A DNA stretch of 32,255 nt, from contig JABDMQ010000371.1 in assembly GCA_013001365.1 (NCBI GenBank), forward strand, positions 1-32,255. The letters run 5' to 3'. A program made the position numbers and the translations under genes. The stretch comes from Flavobacteriaceae bacterium (lineage in GTDB: Bacteria; Bacteroidota; Bacteroidia; Flavobacteriales; Flavobacteriaceae). This document shows positions 9,172 to 17,104 of this stretch, in pieces. The notes beneath the pieces are model-generated. The model was not told where the DNA came from. It saw nothing but the letters and a program-made list of their open reading frames with translations, and did not search any database. Numbering within the stretch: position 1 is the first letter of the stretch; each line of letters starts with the position of its first letter.

Positions 9172-9282
9172 GACCAAATTATACCTTTCTTAGGTAGCAG
9201 AATAAAATAATAGATAAACGGCATTTTTTTTAGGTAAAATGCCAATATTTTAGATAAAATACGGTTTTACCATAATTTGGGA

Positions 9283-11181
9283 TTAATAGGCTCTGTCTCT
9301 ATTTCCTTCAAAAAAATTGATAAATGCCTTGTTAACCACACGGTTACCACCTGCGGTCGGGTAATTACCAGTGAAATACCAATCTCCAAGATTCTTAGGG
9401 CAGGCTTTATTAAGATTATCCACTGTTTGAAAAATTATTTTAATATCGGCATTGACATCTTCATCACTCAATAACTCAGATATCTTTTGGGATATTTCTT
9501 CATCAGTAAAGGGTTCATAGATTTCCTTTACATAATTATATACCTCTGTATCTTTTAAATGAACTTGGTCCTTACATTTTTTATAAACCTCCTCAACGAT
9601 ATCGTATTTCCCATTTTCCCTAAGAAGAGAAAGGGAGGCTCTAAAGGCAACAAGATCTTCAAGTCGGGCCATATCAATTCCGTAACAATCTGGATAACGT
9701 ATTTGAGGCGCTGAAGAAACCACAACAATTTTCTTTGCTTTAAGTCTATCCAACATCTTGATAATGCTTTTTTTCAACGTTGTTCCACGTACTATGCTAT
9801 CATCAATAATTACAAGATTGTCTGTAGGCCTGATCACTCCATATGTTACATCGTAAACATGAGCTACCAAGTCATCGCGACTGCTATCCTCTGTTATGAA
9901 GGTCCTGAGCTTAACATCCTTTATAGCGATTTTCTCGATTCTAGGTCGCTCGGATAAAATCTCTGTGACCTTTTGCGCGGAGATATTTCTCTGACCAGAT
10001 AAAATGGCATGGGTTTTTTGTTCGTTTAGATGGTCTTCAACAGATTCGATCATTCCATAGAAGGAGGTTTCTGCAGTATTCGGGATATATGAGAAAACAG
10101 TATTTTTCGTGTCGCCTTCAATTGCCTCCAAAACTTTTGGCATTAACAGTTTGCCTAATTGTTTTCTTTCTTGATAAATTTCTGCGTCACTGCCTCTAGA
10201 AAAGTATATACGTTCGAAAGAACACGCTTTTCTCTCCAGAGGCTCAATTATTTTCTTGATGTTCGTCTCACCAGATTTTTTTATGATAATCGCATTTCCT
10301 GGAGGCAACTCTAGAACCTCATCGTAATTTACATTAAAGACAGTTTGTATTACTGGACGCTCGGACGCTACCACTACAACCTCATCGTCCTTATAATAAT
10401 ATGCAGGCCTTATACCAGCAGGATCCCTGAGAACGAATGAATCCCCATGACCTAACATGCCAGCCATAGCGTAACCACCATCCCAGTTTTTAGATGACCT
10501 GCGTAATATCTTGGATACCTTAAGTCTTTCTGCGATCAAGGCAGAGCATTCTATTTTACTAAAGCCTTCCTTTTTTAGGTCCTTATATATTTTATCAACA
10601 GCATCATCGAGAAAATGTCCTATTTTCTCCATGATGGTAATAGTGTCTGTATACTCTTTAGGATGCTGGCCAAGTTCTACTAAATTGTTAAAGAGCTCCT
10701 TTACATTTGTCATATTGAAATTACCTGCAAGAATCAGGTTACGATGAGTCCAGTTATTCTGTCTTAAGAAAGGATGAACGCTTTCCACACTGTTTTTCCC
10801 GAAGGTTCCATAACGCACATGTCCAAGCAGGACTTCTCCTATATAAGGAATGTTCTTCTTTTGAAGCTCTACATTATTGCTGTACTCTGGATTCTCAGAA
10901 AGAACTTGATTTATTCTTTCATTAATTTGGTCAAATATGTCTTGAATAGGTTGTTGGGCAACCGATCTTATTCGACTTATATAACGTTCTCCCGGGTTGG
11001 TATTGAGTTTAATGCTTGCAAATCCTGCACCATCTTGTCCACGATTATGCTGCTTTTCCATCATGAGGTACATTTTATTCACACCATAAAAAGCACTTCC
11101 GTATTTTTCCTTGTAGTACTCTAATGGTTTTAAAAGCCTGATGAGCGCAATACCGCACTCATGTTTTATAGCATCACTCAT
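9283..11181 (-). CDS. purF: Amidophosphoribosyltransferase, long Bacteroidota form
   Basis: Catalyses the first committed step of purine synthesis, transferring the glutamine amide nitrogen to PRPP. The Ntn-type glutaminase domain comes first: C9 in HECGIALI is the nucleophile and would be exposed by removing an eight-residue propeptide. NRGQDGAGF (46-54), GHVRYGT (120-126) and RDPAGIRP (252-259) follow. The phosphoribosyltransferase domain has the PRPP loop IIDDSIVRGTT (458-468) and APQIRYPDCYGIDM (491-504). At 632 residues it is longer than the roughly 470-505 of classical PurF because of insertions and a C-terminal extension of about 110 residues. Many Bacteroidota carry such a long form, often beside a shorter PurF elsewhere. 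It is last in a purine-linked cluster, but a terminator separates it from the kinase gene upstream. Confidence 0.9.
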   Translation of the reverse strand: MSDAIKHECGIALIRLLKPLEYYKEKYGSAFYGVNKMYLMMEKQHNRGQDGAGFASIKLNTNPGERYISRIRSVAQQPIQDIFDQINERINQVLSENPEYSNNVELQKKNIPYIGEVLLGHVRYGTFGKNSVESVHPFLRQNNWTHRNLILAGNFNMTNVKELFNNLVELGQHPKEYTDTITIMEKIGHFLDDAVDKIYKDLKKEGFSKIECSALIAERLKVSKILRRSSKNWDGGYAMAGMLGHGDSFVLRDPAGIRPAYYYKDDEVVVVASERPVIQTVFNVNYDEVLELPPGNAIIIKKSGETNIKKIIEPLERKACSFERIYFSRGSDAEIYQERKQLGKLLMPKVLEAIEGDTKNTVFSYIPNTAETSFYGMIESVEDHLNEQKTHAILSGQRNISAQKVTEILSERPRIEKIAIKDVKLRTFITEDSSRDDLVAHVYDVTYGVIRPTDNLVIIDDSIVRGTTLKKSIIKMLDRLKAKKIVVVSSAPQIRYPDCYGIDMARLEDLVAFRASLSLLRENGKYDIVEEVYKKCKDQVHLKDTEVYNYVKEIYEPFTDEEISQKISELLSDEDVNADIKIIFQTVDNLNKACPKNLGDWYFTGNYPTAGGNRVVNKAFINFFEGNRDRAY

Positions 11182-11208
11182 CGTGTTATTTGATTATTAA
11201 TCATAACT

Positions 11209-11234
11209 AAAAAACGCGCTAAATTTAGCGCGCT
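11209..11234 (-). terminator. Terminator between the PfkB-family gene and purF
   Basis: A GC-rich palindrome (11215-11232, CGCGCTAAATTTAGCGCG) is followed on the minus strand by six T (11214 to 11209). It begins 8 bases after the kinase stop and lies upstream of the purF ATG, so purF needs read-through or its own promoter in the remaining 27 bases; alternatively the hairpin acts as an attenuator. Confidence 0.75.
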
Positions 11235-11241
11235 TCTTTTA

Positions 11242-12168
11242 TTAAGTCAGTTCTATTTCAAATTGTGTTAGGTCTTTGAACTGCTGTAAGCGTCGATGCA
11301 CTTCTCCATGTTCTAAGTTGATCATTCTTTCCGCTCCAAATTTTTCTACACAGAACGAGGCTAGGGTTGAACCATATATCACTGCATTCTTCATGTTCTC
11401 GAAAGAAACGTCGTTGGTCTTGGCCAAATAGCCGGCGAATCCACCTGCAAAGGTATCGCCTGCACCAGTTGGGTCAAAGACTTCTTCCAAAGGTAAAGCT
11501 GGAGCAAAGAAAACATTATCATCATGAAATAACAAAGCGCCATGTTCTCCTTTCTTTATTACGACATATTTTGGCCCCATTTCATTAATCTTCCTGGCAG
11601 CCACCAACAATGAATATTCTCCAGTAAGCTGCCTAGCCTCTTCATCATTTATTGTGATGACATCCACTTTAGAAATTACTTCCTTTAGGTCAGAAAGGGC
11701 ATTGTCCATCCAAAAATTCATGGTGTCCAATATAACTAGTTTAGGTCTTTGATTCATTTGCTCAAGAACACTTATTTGAGTAAGTGGGTGCAAGTTGCCA
11801 AGCATAACGATATTAGCATCTTTATAGTTCTCTGGCACTTTTGGTTTAAAATCTGCCAAGACATTTAACTCTGTACTCAAAGTATCTCGTGAGTTCATAT
11901 CATTATGATATTTACCACTCCAGAAAAAGGTCTTTCCTTCCTTAACGATTTCAATACCTGAAATATCAATATGATTTTCTTTCAATAAGCTCAGGTATGA
12001 ATCTGGAAAATCCCCGCCGACTATCGATACAATAGCAGAATCTACATGAAACTGCGAGGCAGCAAGTCCTATAAAGGTAGCAGCACCTCCGAGGATTTTA
12101 TCTGTCTTTCCAAAAGGGGTTTCAATAGCGTCAAAAGCTACGGTACCAACTATAACTAATTTACTCAT
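11242..12168 (-). CDS. PfkB-family carbohydrate/nucleoside kinase
   Basis: A 308-residue cytosolic kinase of the ribokinase superfamily that phosphorylates a sugar or nucleoside with ATP. The N-terminal GGAATFIGLA block (27-36), which contacts substrate, and the C-terminal DPTGAGDTFAGG signature (232-243) with catalytic base D238 and the anion hole are intact. INDEEARQLTG (173-183) is the usual inner motif. The substrate cannot be read from sequence; the position beside purF and purN makes a nucleoside or ribose-type substrate a reasonable but unproven guess. A TATATTTG box lies 23 bases before the start, so it is probably transcribed on its own as well as from the START-domain gene 57 bases upstream. 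A hairpin terminator follows. Confidence 0.88.
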   Translation of the reverse strand: MSKLVIVGTVAFDAIETPFGKTDKILGGAATFIGLAASQFHVDSAIVSIVGGDFPDSYLSLLKENHIDISGIEIVKEGKTFFWSGKYHNDMNSRDTLSTELNVLADFKPKVPENYKDANIVMLGNLHPLTQISVLEQMNQRPKLVILDTMNFWMDNALSDLKEVISKVDVITINDEEARQLTGEYSLLVAARKINEMGPKYVVIKKGEHGALLFHDDNVFFAPALPLEEVFDPTGAGDTFAGGFAGYLAKTNDVSFENMKNAVIYGSTLASFCVEKFGAERMINLEHGEVHRRLQQFKDLTQFEIELT

Positions 12169-12191
12169 TAAAATCGTTCAAGGATTCGGTG

Positions 12192-12199
12192 CAAATATA
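12192..12199 (-). promoter_or_regulatory. Putative -7 box upstream of the PfkB-family gene
   Basis: TATATTTG followed by C on the minus strand fits the Bacteroidota -7 box, in the 57-base gap before the kinase ATG. No TTTG occurs at 19 bases upstream, so the -33 part is not supported. Confidence 0.5.
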
Positions 12200-12225
12200 A
12201 TGCTCTTTTAATAATAATAAGTGGA

Positions 12226-12852
12226 TTAATTGTCCTTGTTTTCCAATAGGTCTTTTAAGTTATTGAACGAAGTATATGGAGATTTGACAAGTTGAGAATT
12301 AACTAACCATGCTGGCACGCCACCTTCTGGATCACCAAATAATTGATGGGTAATTGAAATCCCTTTGCTTGTTTCCTCTAAGAGCCAAAACCCCTTGAAA
12401 TTCGTAATTCTTACAGTTCCCTTATTTTCTGGTAATATGTCATTATTTGGGCTAATGTTTATACGAATGCTTTTGTCATTTGGATAAGTTACTGCCACAT
12501 CTGAAACATGATCTCGATTCAAGACTGGCCAGGGCATATCATTAAATAGATAGAAAATGAATTTATTTTCGTCAATTTTCTTGACCAACTTGCTTTTGGA
12601 GGTCTTATAGTTCCAATTTTTAAGATTGTCAGCGTCGAGGACAATGGCTTTTACTTCTTGCAATGAAGTTTTAACGACCATGATGGCTTTGTATTCCTTG
12701 AATTTGGAATTAGGATAATCCCTTGAATAAATCTTCACACCATTTCGGTCTTTTTTCAAGCGCCAATTCTCTTGAGCATGACCATTAAATGAGAAGAGCA
12801 TAGCAAGTATTAGGATGCTTGTCTTTCTAATATGAAAAAAGGGTACTTGCAT
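12226..12852 (-). CDS. Exported START-domain protein
   Basis: A 208-residue protein with a hydrophobic N-terminus (about 9-26) ending in GHAQ, a likely signal peptide, followed by a START lipid-binding fold. Matching features are WRLKKDRNGVKIYSR near the start of the domain, the central WNYKTSKSKLVKKI and PWPVLNRDHV blocks, and the C-terminal IPxWLVN-like stretch GVPAWLVNSQLV before the long closing helix. START proteins bind a lipid or other hydrophobic ligand in a cavity; the ligand is unknown. It begins 9 bases after the RNase H gene and is almost certainly cotranscribed with it. There is no visible functional link to its purine neighbours. Confidence 0.8.
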   Translation of the reverse strand: MQVPFFHIRKTSILILAMLFSFNGHAQENWRLKKDRNGVKIYSRDYPNSKFKEYKAIMVVKTSLQEVKAIVLDADNLKNWNYKTSKSKLVKKIDENKFIFYLFNDMPWPVLNRDHVSDVAVTYPNDKSIRINISPNNDILPENKGTVRITNFKGFWLLEETSKGISITHQLFGDPEGGVPAWLVNSQLVKSPYTSFNNLKDLLENKDN

Positions 12853-12861
12853 CTTTGAAAT

Positions 12862-13503
12862 CTATTTTCTGCCAAAGTCCGCTGGTATCTCTCCCCAAGC
12901 CTTGGTTTCCCATTTTACAATAGTCGTGTCAAAGGGATTTTTCTTAAGCCAGTCCTCAGCTCGTTCAACAAGCTCGAAAAGCTCTTTGTTCTTTTTTGAA
13001 CGCTTCAATTTACTGTTACAGGCCTTTTTCCTTACCCAACTCATGGCTGTTCGGGAGTCTGTGTAAATGATCTTTTCACTGTTTTTTTTCTTGAGATATG
13101 CCAAGCCATGAACCAAGGCCAAGAATTCACCGATGTTATTCGTTCCTTCCTCAAAAGGACCTTGTCTGAACAACACCTTTTTCGATTTAGTATCAACACC
13201 TCTATATTCCAATTTTCCAGGGTTACCGCTTGAAGCTGCATCGACACTGATCGAGTTGAAATTTGGGCGCCCTATTTTTTTTAACTGTTCTTCAGTCAAT
13301 TGGCTTTTCGAGACCTTGTTTTTGCCAATGTAGTCCTTATAATTCCCCTTCAAGGCTTGTTTGGCTTCATCAAAGGTGCTGAATGATTTGTATTGCGCAC
13401 CTTTAAAATCGGTAATCTGTGCTTTACAATCATCCCATGATTCAAAGACACCTGTATGATGGCCTTTCCAAACAGTATAGTATTTCTTCTTCTTTTTTGC
13501 CAT
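12862..13503 (-). CDS. rnhA: Ribonuclease H with N-terminal viroplasmin-type domain
   Basis: Cleaves RNA in RNA:DNA hybrids left by replication and R-loops. The first 50 residues (KKKYYTVWKGHHTGVFESWDDC...) match the viroplasmin/Cauli VI hybrid-binding domain seen in eukaryotic RNase H1 and many Bacteroidota. The catalytic domain begins near 83 and shows all four acidic residues: D88 (SVDAASSGNPG), E126 (NIGEFLAL), D149 (YTDSRTA) and D209 (PADFG). The 213-residue length is usual for this two-domain type. It lies 8 bases after purN and 9 before the START gene, in one operon. Confidence 0.92.
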   Translation of the reverse strand: MAKKKKKYYTVWKGHHTGVFESWDDCKAQITDFKGAQYKSFSTFDEAKQALKGNYKDYIGKNKVSKSQLTEEQLKKIGRPNFNSISVDAASSGNPGKLEYRGVDTKSKKVLFRQGPFEEGTNNIGEFLALVHGLAYLKKKNSEKIIYTDSRTAMSWVRKKACNSKLKRSKKNKELFELVERAEDWLKKNPFDTTIVKWETKAWGEIPADFGRK

Positions 13504-13511
13504 CTAAATTG

Positions 13512-14072
13512 TTAAAGCAAGGACTCTATGATTCTTGGGAAATGCTCCATTTCCAGTTCATGCACTTTAGCAGCTATATCTTTAGCAGAATCTTCTGTAG
13601 AAATATCACATTTAGCCTGAAAAATGATGGCTCCTTGATCATAATGCTCATTAACAAAATGGATTGTTATACCAGATTCTTCTTCCTTATTTTCCTTGAC
13701 AGCTTTGTGAACATTCATTCCGTACATTCCTTTACCTCCATATTTAGGCAGTAGAGCGGGATGAATATTAATAATGCGATTTGAGAAGTCCTTCAATAGG
13801 TGTTCAGGAATCTTCCAAAGGAATCCAGCCAGGACGATTAGATCTGGATTTTCATCTTTTAGAATTGAATGAATGATAGCGCCTTTTTGAAAGGCAGCCC
13901 GATTGAAAGATAAAGCGCTAATATTCAGACTTTTACATTTTTCTAAAACTTTGGCATGAGGATTGTTAGACAAGACTTGAACAACAGAGGCACCTCCTCG
14001 TTGTTGAAAGTAAGTAATAATGTTTTCTGCATTAGTTCCGGAACCGGAAGCAAAAATTACAATACGTTTCAT
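13512..14072 (-). CDS. purN: Phosphoribosylglycinamide formyltransferase (GART)
   Basis: Third step of purine synthesis: transfers a formyl group from 10-formyltetrahydrofolate to GAR. The 186-residue protein has the phosphate-binding loop SGSGTN (9-14), the catalytic N102 and H104 in NIHPALLPKYGG, and D145 in VNEHYDQGAI, which completes the Asn-His-Asp triad. It is shorter than the 212-residue E. coli enzyme, as is common in this phylum. It leads the minus-strand group purN, rnhA, START gene, all spaced by 8-9 bases, and diverges from acpP across a 184-base intergenic region that must hold both promoters. Confidence 0.94.
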   Translation of the reverse strand: MKRIVIFASGSGTNAENIITYFQQRGGASVVQVLSNNPHAKVLEKCKSLNISALSFNRAAFQKGAIIHSILKDENPDLIVLAGFLWKIPEHLLKDFSNRIINIHPALLPKYGGKGMYGMNVHKAVKENKEEESGITIHFVNEHYDQGAIIFQAKCDISTEDSAKDIAAKVHELEMEHFPRIIESLL

Positions 14073-14218
14073 TTCACGAGTTCATGTGTTTTTTGTTCAA
14101 AACAAAAAAAAGAATTATTAATGACAATTAAGGAGCAAAACAGATTTTCTTCCATTTTATTTCGCTAAATTACAAACACTATTTATCGGGTATGAGTGCG
14201 TTTTAAAATAAAGTTTTT

Positions 14219-14226
14219 TATTTTTG
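14219..14226 (+). promoter_or_regulatory. Putative -7 box of the acpP operon promoter
   Basis: TATTTTTG fits TAnnTTTG and ends 30 bases before the acpP ATG, giving a short leader. There is no clear TTTG at the -33 position. The purN side of the same gap has no exact -7 match that I can support. Confidence 0.5.
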
Positions 14227-14256
14227 CCACCTAATTAAAACTTAAATTAAAAGATT

Positions 14257-14490
14257 ATGTCAGACATTGCATCAAGAGTTAAAGCGATTATCGTAGATAA
14301 GCTAGGCGTTGACGAAAATGAAGTGGTAACCGAAGCGAGCTTCACGAATGATTTGGGAGCAGATTCTTTGGATACTGTGGAATTGATCATGGAATTCGAG
14401 AAAGAATTCGATATCCAGATTCCAGACGACCAAGCAGAGAATATCGCTACCGTTGGTCAAGCAATCTCATATATTGAAGACGCTAAATAA
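14257..14490 (+). CDS. acpP: Acyl carrier protein
   Basis: A small acidic carrier (77 residues) that holds growing fatty acyl chains on a 4'-phosphopantetheine arm. The attachment serine is S37 in the canonical [10 protein letters not shown] motif, and the four-helix pattern with an acidic helix II ([14 protein letters not shown]) is complete. It is followed after 13 bases by fabF, its direct partner in chain elongation, and then by rnc, an order conserved in many bacteria. A -7 box lies upstream. Confidence 0.97.
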   Translation: MSDIASRVKAIIVDKLGVDENEVVTEASFTNDLGADSLDTVELIMEFEKEFDIQIPDDQAENIATVGQAISYIEDAK

Positions 14491-14503
14491 GTAATAATTA
14501 CTT

Positions 14504-15754
14504 ATGGAATTAAAGCGAGTTGTTGTAACAGGTCTAGGCGCACTTACTCCTATAGGCAATACCAAGGATCAATATTGGGATGCATTAGTTAAGGGTAAAA
14601 GCGGGGCTGCTCCAATTACTTACTTTGATACCGAAAAGTTCAAGACAAAATTCGCTTGCGAAGTCAAGAATTTTAATGCCACAGACTTCCTGGATAGAAA
14701 GGAAGCTCGTAAGATGGACAGATTTACCCAGTACGCTATGGTGGCTTCTGATGAAGCCATCAGCGACTCTGGGATAGACCTTGAAAAAGTCGATAAATTA
14801 AGAGTAGGTGTTATATGGGGCGCAGGAATTGGCGGCCTAGAAACATTTCAAGATGAAGTACTAAACTTCGCAAAAGGGGACGGAACCCCAAGATTCAATC
14901 CTTTTTTCATTCCAAAAATGATAGCTGATATAGCTCCGGGAAACATTTCCATAAAGCATGGTTTCATGGGCCCGAACTATACCACAGTATCTGCGTGCGC
15001 ATCGTCAGCCAATGCGATGATCGATGCATTGAACACCATAAGATTAGGACATTGTGATGTCGTAGTTACCGGCGGGAGTGAAGCTGCCGTTACTATAGCA
15101 GGAATGGGAGGTTTCAATGCAATGCATGCTTTATCAACAAGAAACGAAAGTCCTGAAACAGCTTCAAGACCCTTTGATGCCACAAGAGATGGATTTGTTT
15201 TAGGAGAAGGTGCAGGAGCGATTATCTTGGAGAGCTATGAACATGCCATAAATAGAGGTGCTAAGATCTATGCCGAGGTAATTGGCGGCGGTCTTTCTTC
15301 CGACGCACATCATATGACTGCTCCACATCCTGAAGGAATAGGAGTAATTGCGGTCATGAAAAATTGTTTGGACAATGCCGGAATTCAACCTGAAGAAGTT
15401 GACCATATTAATACGCATGGCACATCGACTCCTTTGGGAGATGTTGCCGAATTAAAAGCTATATCTGAAGTGTTTGGAGCTCATGCGAAGAATATCAGTA
15501 TCAATTCTACAAAATCTATGACAGGGCATTTACTTGGTGCTGCCGGTGCTATTGAGTCTATTGCTTCTATTCTAGCAATTGAGCATGGAATTGTTCCTCC
15601 TACTATCAATCATACTACAGTTGATGAAAACATAGACCCAGAATTGAACTTAACCCTGAACCAGGCACAAAAAAGAAGCGTCAAGGTCGCAATGAGCAAT
15701 ACTTTTGGTTTCGGTGGTCATAATGCCTGTGTGTTGTTCAAAAAATTAGACTAA
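14504..15754 (+). CDS. fabF: 3-oxoacyl-[acyl-carrier-protein] synthase II
   Basis: Condenses malonyl-ACP with acyl-ACP in fatty acid elongation. The 416-residue protein has the thiolase-fold triad: C165 in TVSACASSANAM, H305 in THGTSTPLGD and H342 in MTGHLLGAAGA, plus K337 in NSTKSMTG. The FabF-type GFGGHNA loop closes the C-terminus. The start is set by ATG 13 bases after acpP, followed directly by KRVVVTGLG. It is cotranscribed with acpP and, 7 bases later, rnc. Confidence 0.97.
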   Translation: MELKRVVVTGLGALTPIGNTKDQYWDALVKGKSGAAPITYFDTEKFKTKFACEVKNFNATDFLDRKEARKMDRFTQYAMVASDEAISDSGIDLEKVDKLRVGVIWGAGIGGLETFQDEVLNFAKGDGTPRFNPFFIPKMIADIAPGNISIKHGFMGPNYTTVSACASSANAMIDALNTIRLGHCDVVVTGGSEAAVTIAGMGGFNAMHALSTRNESPETASRPFDATRDGFVLGEGAGAIILESYEHAINRGAKIYAEVIGGGLSSDAHHMTAPHPEGIGVIAVMKNCLDNAGIQPEEVDHINTHGTSTPLGDVAELKAISEVFGAHAKNISINSTKSMTGHLLGAAGAIESIASILAIEHGIVPPTINHTTVDENIDPELNLTLNQAQKRSVKVAMSNTFGFGGHNACVLFKKLD

Positions 15755-15761
15755 AAATCGA

Positions 15762-16502
15762 ATGAAATCCATTCGTAACATACTTAATTCTCGTTCCAAA
15801 GGAAACGGGAATTTTTTTATTGGTCTCAAAAAAATCTTGGGTTTTTCACCAAAACACCTCAAGTATTACGAAAAGGCTTTTACGCATCGTTCGATGAACA
15901 TTCGAGATAATGAAGGTAATGCTGTTAATTATGAACGCTTGGAGTTTCTTGGCGATGCCATGTTAGGAGCGGTTATTGCATCTCATTTATTCCAAGAAGT
16001 CCCGGAAGGAGACGAGGGTTACCTAACTAAAATGCGATCAAAGATCGTAAGCAGGGAACACTTGAATGAATTAGGAAGAGACCTGGACCTCATAAACTTC
16101 ATCGAAAGTAAGATATCAAAAGAGAATTTTGGTGATAACATCCATGGCAATTTATTTGAGTCGCTAGTTGGTGCCATCTTCCTTGATAGAGGGTATAAGC
16201 ACTGTGAGGATTTCATATATAAACGTGTCATAATACCATATGTTGACATAGTCAAACTTGAAGGTAAGGTCATTAGTTACAAGAGTCTATTGATCGAATG
16301 GTGTCAGAAAGAGAAAAAAACCTTTGATTATAATGTTTATGAAGATACCGGTAATGATAACCTAAGGCATTTCTCTGTCAAGTTATCAATAAATGACAAG
16401 GTGATAGCTAAGGCAAGGGCAACTTCAAAAAAGAAGGCTGAGGAAAAAGCTTCAAAACGTGCATTCTTCGCATACCAGAATAGGATTTCAAGATTGATCT
16501 AA
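15762..16502 (+). CDS. rnc: Ribonuclease III
   Basis: Cuts double-stranded RNA in rRNA processing and decay. The 246-residue protein has the signature ERLEFLGDAML (58-68) with catalytic E61 and D65, the second-site E133 in GNLFESLVGAIFLD, and a C-terminal double-stranded RNA-binding domain (about 171-240) ending in SKKKAEEKASKRAF. At the position equivalent to E. coli D114 it has N130, a substitution that also seems to occur in related Bacteroidota enzymes. The start lies 7 bases after fabF. About 115 bases separate it from the next gene. Confidence 0.95.
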   Translation: MKSIRNILNSRSKGNGNFFIGLKKILGFSPKHLKYYEKAFTHRSMNIRDNEGNAVNYERLEFLGDAMLGAVIASHLFQEVPEGDEGYLTKMRSKIVSREHLNELGRDLDLINFIESKISKENFGDNIHGNLFESLVGAIFLDRGYKHCEDFIYKRVIIPYVDIVKLEGKVISYKSLLIEWCQKEKKTFDYNVYEDTGNDNLRHFSVKLSINDKVIAKARATSKKKAEEKASKRAFFAYQNRISRLI

Positions 16503-16618
16503 TAAGCTATCCTTGATTTTCCTCTCAAACGTTTTCGTTATTATTAATGCTCGATTAATTAATAGACATCGAATATTTTGGCTTTTAACACTATATTTAC
16601 CTTGGAATTCCTGTATTT

Positions 16619-17104
16619 ATGGCAAAGCATAAATTGATCTTAGACGATGTTTTTGAAGAGAGTTATTTTACATTGATAGCAATTCATTGTTCATTGGAAG
16701 ATTATAGGCTAGCTTATTTACTCAACAAGAATTTGTCGCTAAATTTGAAAAGAAAAGAAGAGGACTTGGATTATGATTACGTATCTGCATTCTACCCGAT
16801 TTTCGAATGGGAGGACTTGAGTCATCAGATCACGTTTAATCTTGTTGGCAACATATGCCGGAAAGAATCGAATGCATTAACGAGTTCGGGTTTGCTTTTT
16901 GGAGACGATGAAAAATCAATGAGAACCCTTAATTTAATTCCAGAACATAAAAATGTTGACTATCTTCTTAAAATAAGTGCACAGGAAGAATTCAGTGAAG
17001 AAAAATCAATTCTCAATAAAATTCTTGAAATCCCCAATATTGTTACCGCTTATAGTATTGATGCATTTAAGCTCAAGTCAAGAAATAATTTAATTTTCAA
17101 TTAA
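16619..17104 (+). CDS. IPExxxVDY family protein
   Basis: A small (161-residue) protein with no signal peptide, restricted to Bacteroidota. The naming motif is present as IPEHKNVDY (107-115), with the N-terminal FEESYFTLIAIHCSLEDYRLAY segment also typical. No enzymatic motif is visible and its function is unknown. Its stop overlaps the pyk start by one base (TAATG), so the two are translated from one message; in this phylum the gene is regularly found next to pyk, which suggests but does not prove a role tied to it. Confidence 0.88.
   Translation: MAKHKLILDDVFEESYFTLIAIHCSLEDYRLAYLLNKNLSLNLKRKEEDLDYDYVSAFYPIFEWEDLSHQITFNLVGNICRKESNALTSSGLLFGDDEKSMRTLNLIPEHKNVDYLLKISAQEEFSEEKSILNKILEIPNIVTAYSIDAFKLKSRNNLIFN

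Larger units (their letters stand above)
8742..9282. other. 541-base intergenic region between convergent sodA and purF
   Basis: The only long gene-free stretch in the window. It contains the sodA terminator, two copies of a two-hairpin repeat (8827-8899 and 9097-9171), and about 197 bases of unique AT-rich sequence between them. Near purF an AT-rich nested inverted repeat (arms GGTAAAA 9233-9239 and TTTTACC 9265-9271, with an inner TATTTT/AAAATA pair) lies just past the purF stop, but has no T-tract after it. The word TTAGATAAAATAC occurs twice (8939-8951 and 9250-9262). No reading frame longer than a few dozen codons is convincing. Confidence 0.8.

Noticed and set aside
9233-9271. Nested AT-rich inverted repeat just past purF as its terminator
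   Set aside because: The arms pair, but no T-tract follows on the minus strand and the inner loops are large, so it was noted only in the intergenic entry.
10774-11124. A 116-codon plus-strand frame inside purF, and similar long antisense frames inside the AddA-like gene (7301-7693)
   Set aside because: They are shadows of strongly supported genes; the translations show no domain or motif.
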